Below, one piece after another: positions 13,196 to 14,214 of a DNA stretch of 14,214 bases. Every line of letters begins with the position of its first letter. The stretch's first letter is position 1. Origin of the DNA: DASZXJ01 sp035545895. GTDB lineage: Bacteria; Planctomycetota; Phycisphaerae; Tepidisphaerales; Tepidisphaeraceae. The DNA lies in the NCBI GenBank assembly GCA_035545895.1, contig DASZXJ010000064.1, positions 1 through 14,214 on the forward strand, read 5' to 3'. A program made the translations under genes and the position numbers. The notes under the pieces were generated by a model that was not told the origin of the DNA, made no database searches, and saw nothing but the letters and a program-made list of their open reading frames with translations.

Positions 13196-14214
13196 CTAAC
13201 TCTGTTTAACGATTGCCATTGCGTCCGTGCGAATTCGTTTAACCATGCCCGCCAATCCATTGCGACGCTGGGAGCTTAGAAACTGTTCCAGCCCAATTCG
13301 ATTGAAGAATGCTTCGATATCAAAGTCCAGCACATCCTGCGCTTTTTGGCCCGAATAGAGTTTTTGCAGGATGGCGATTTCGCCTCGCACGATGTGGGCA
13401 TCGGCATCGGCGACAAATTCAAACCGATCGTTCGTTCCCGGCGTCTTGCGACCGATGATGTAAACTTCAGACATGCACCCGGGCACGCGCTGGGTCAACA
13501 ATTTGAGCTGCTTGAAGTAGTCGGGCAGTTCACGGCCAAAATCGAGCAACTGCTGGTTGCGCTCATCCCGCTCGCCAAGGAATTCGAATATCTCCGCGAG
13601 TTCGTCGGCGACCGCCTGAGGCGAGACGCCCGAGGCTTTTGAAAAGATCAATTCAAGGCCCGCTGAAGCGGGGCTTGCCGATGGAGTTTTCAGTATGCAC
13701 TGTTTTTTGACAAGCAATTGAAGCTGCTCGACCAGCGAATCGATGTCTTGGCGCGTGTTATACATCGCCAGCGAAACGCGGGTTGTCCCGCTCACGCCCA
13801 GGCGTTTCATCAAGGGCATGCCGCAGTGATGGCCGGTGCGCACCGCGATGCCGGCGGCGTCGAGATGCACGCCGATGTCCAGCGAAGCAATCGCCGGGGT
13901 TTCCATGACAAACGAAATCACCCCGCCTTTGTTTTTGGCAGTTCCCAGAATTCGCAAGCCGGGAATCGACTGCATTTTCTGGGAGGCATACGCCAGCAAA
14001 TCGTGTTCATGGGCGATGAGCGCATCGAAGCCGATGGACGAGACATAATCGATGGCTGCACCCAGACCGATGACCCCGCAAATATCTGGTGTGCCAGCTT
14101 CGAATTTATTGGGCAGCGGCGCGTAGGTTGTTTTTTCCCAGGCGACGGTTTCGATCATATCCCCGCCGCCGTGAAACGGGGGCATGGATTCCAGCAGTTC
14201 GCGCCGGCCATAAA
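13196..14214 (-). CDS. SufS-SufE fusion: cysteine desulfurase with C-terminal sulfur-transfer domain (5' truncated by window)
   Basis: The frame stays open to the window edge: codons upstream of the Met at 14185 read YGRRELLES, a normal SufS stretch, so the true start and PLP lysine lie outside. In-window residues (counted from that Met) contain SufS motifs MPPFHGGGDMI (1-11), FEAGTPDI (28-35) and RTGHHCGMPLM (116-126) with active-site Cys121. After a short linker (about 164-185), a full SufE domain follows (about 186-329): VADELAEIFEFLG, DYFKQLKLL and VPGCMSEVYIIG with acceptor Cys237. The SufS half releases persulfide sulfur from L-cysteine, and the SufE half accepts and passes it to the Fe-S scaffold (usually SufB). 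SufS and SufE are normally separate proteins. The linker is partly encoded by a palindrome (13655-13676). It is co-directional with the DUF59 gene. Confidence 0.85.
   Translation of the reverse strand, partial: YGRRELLESMPPFHGGGDMIETVAWEKTTYAPLPNKFEAGTPDICGVIGLGAAIDYVSSIGFDALIAHEHDLLAYASQKMQSIPGLRILGTAKNKGGVISFVMETPAIASLDIGVHLDAAGIAVRTGHHCGMPLMKRLGVSGTTRVSLAMYNTRQDIDSLVEQLQLLVKKQCILKTPSASPASAGLELIFSKASGVSPQAVADELAEIFEFLGERDERNQQLLDFGRELPDYFKQLKLLTQRVPGCMSEVYIIGRKTPGTNDRFEFVADADAHIVRGEIAILQKLYSGQKAQDVLDFDIEAFFNRIGLEQFLSSQRRNGLAGMVKRIRTDAMAIVKQS
13655..13676. repeat. In-frame palindrome inside the SufS-SufE linker
   Basis: AAGGCCCGCT and AGCGGGGCTT form a stem of ten positions with one mismatch around a GA centre. 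It lies exactly where the SufS and SufE domains join, and on the coding strand it encodes SPASAG. Outside the palindrome the flanking linker residues are few, which is what an inserted short palindromic element would give. Confidence 0.55.

Noticed and set aside
12549..13199. A 216-codon forward open frame
   Set aside because: It runs antisense across the DUF59 gene, the palindrome and the ALDH start; the reverse-strand genes have clear family motifs.

Overview
The window most likely comes from a planctomycete, probably of the Phycisphaerae type. The strongest clue is two proteins whose N-termini carry the planctomycetal LEPR-XLL surface-protein signature (LESRTLMA and EPLEERQLMA). Other clues are a secreted cyclase-fold/DUF4159 protein of a kind common in that phylum, moderately high GC, and many short perfect palindromes. 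The taxonomy is inferred from motifs only. All protein identities come from reading motifs, not from a database search.

Layout. (1) 1-87 is the C-terminal tail of an ABC-F ATPase of the EttA type. (2) 131-690 is a BrnT-like toxin gene overlapping its antitoxin gene by 4 bp. (3) 781-4505 is a two-gene unit: a shortened UvrC, then a secreted protein with a terpenoid-cyclase-like toroid and two DUF4159-like modules, overlapping uvrC by 4 bp. (4) Two tandem hairpins (4542-4591) separate this unit from a convergent gene (4618-5937) encoding a LEPR-XLL/RTX-repeat/calpain-like protease. (5) purE (6084-6581) diverges from a RoxA-like diheme cytochrome c lipoprotein (6714-8312). (6) Converging on it is a reverse-strand pair: a small HMA copper-binding protein followed by a stand-alone membrane protein resembling the first four helices of a P1B metal ATPase. 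(7) pabA/trpG (9249-9818) and a LEPR-XLL cyclophilin-like protein (10096-11220) follow, ending in a clear rho-independent terminator. (8) On the reverse strand, reading from the right edge, come a SufS-SufE fusion (truncated by the window end), a SufT/MIP18-like DUF59 protein, a palindromic element filling the next gap, and an aldehyde dehydrogenase.

How it fits together. Most genes are chromosomal housekeeping functions (translation, repair, purine, folate/tryptophan, Fe-S assembly) mixed with lineage-specific cell-surface genes. No phage, transposase, CRISPR array, rRNA or tRNA was seen. The most unusual items are the detached P1B-ATPase membrane module paired with an HMA protein, the compact UvrC, the SufS-SufE fusion with a palindrome in its linker, the surface calpain and cyclophilin, and the palindromic elements found both between and inside genes. 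No stretch over 300 bases lacks a gene. The longest gap is 9819-10095 (277 bp), where I see only the Shine-Dalgarno sequence of the next gene.
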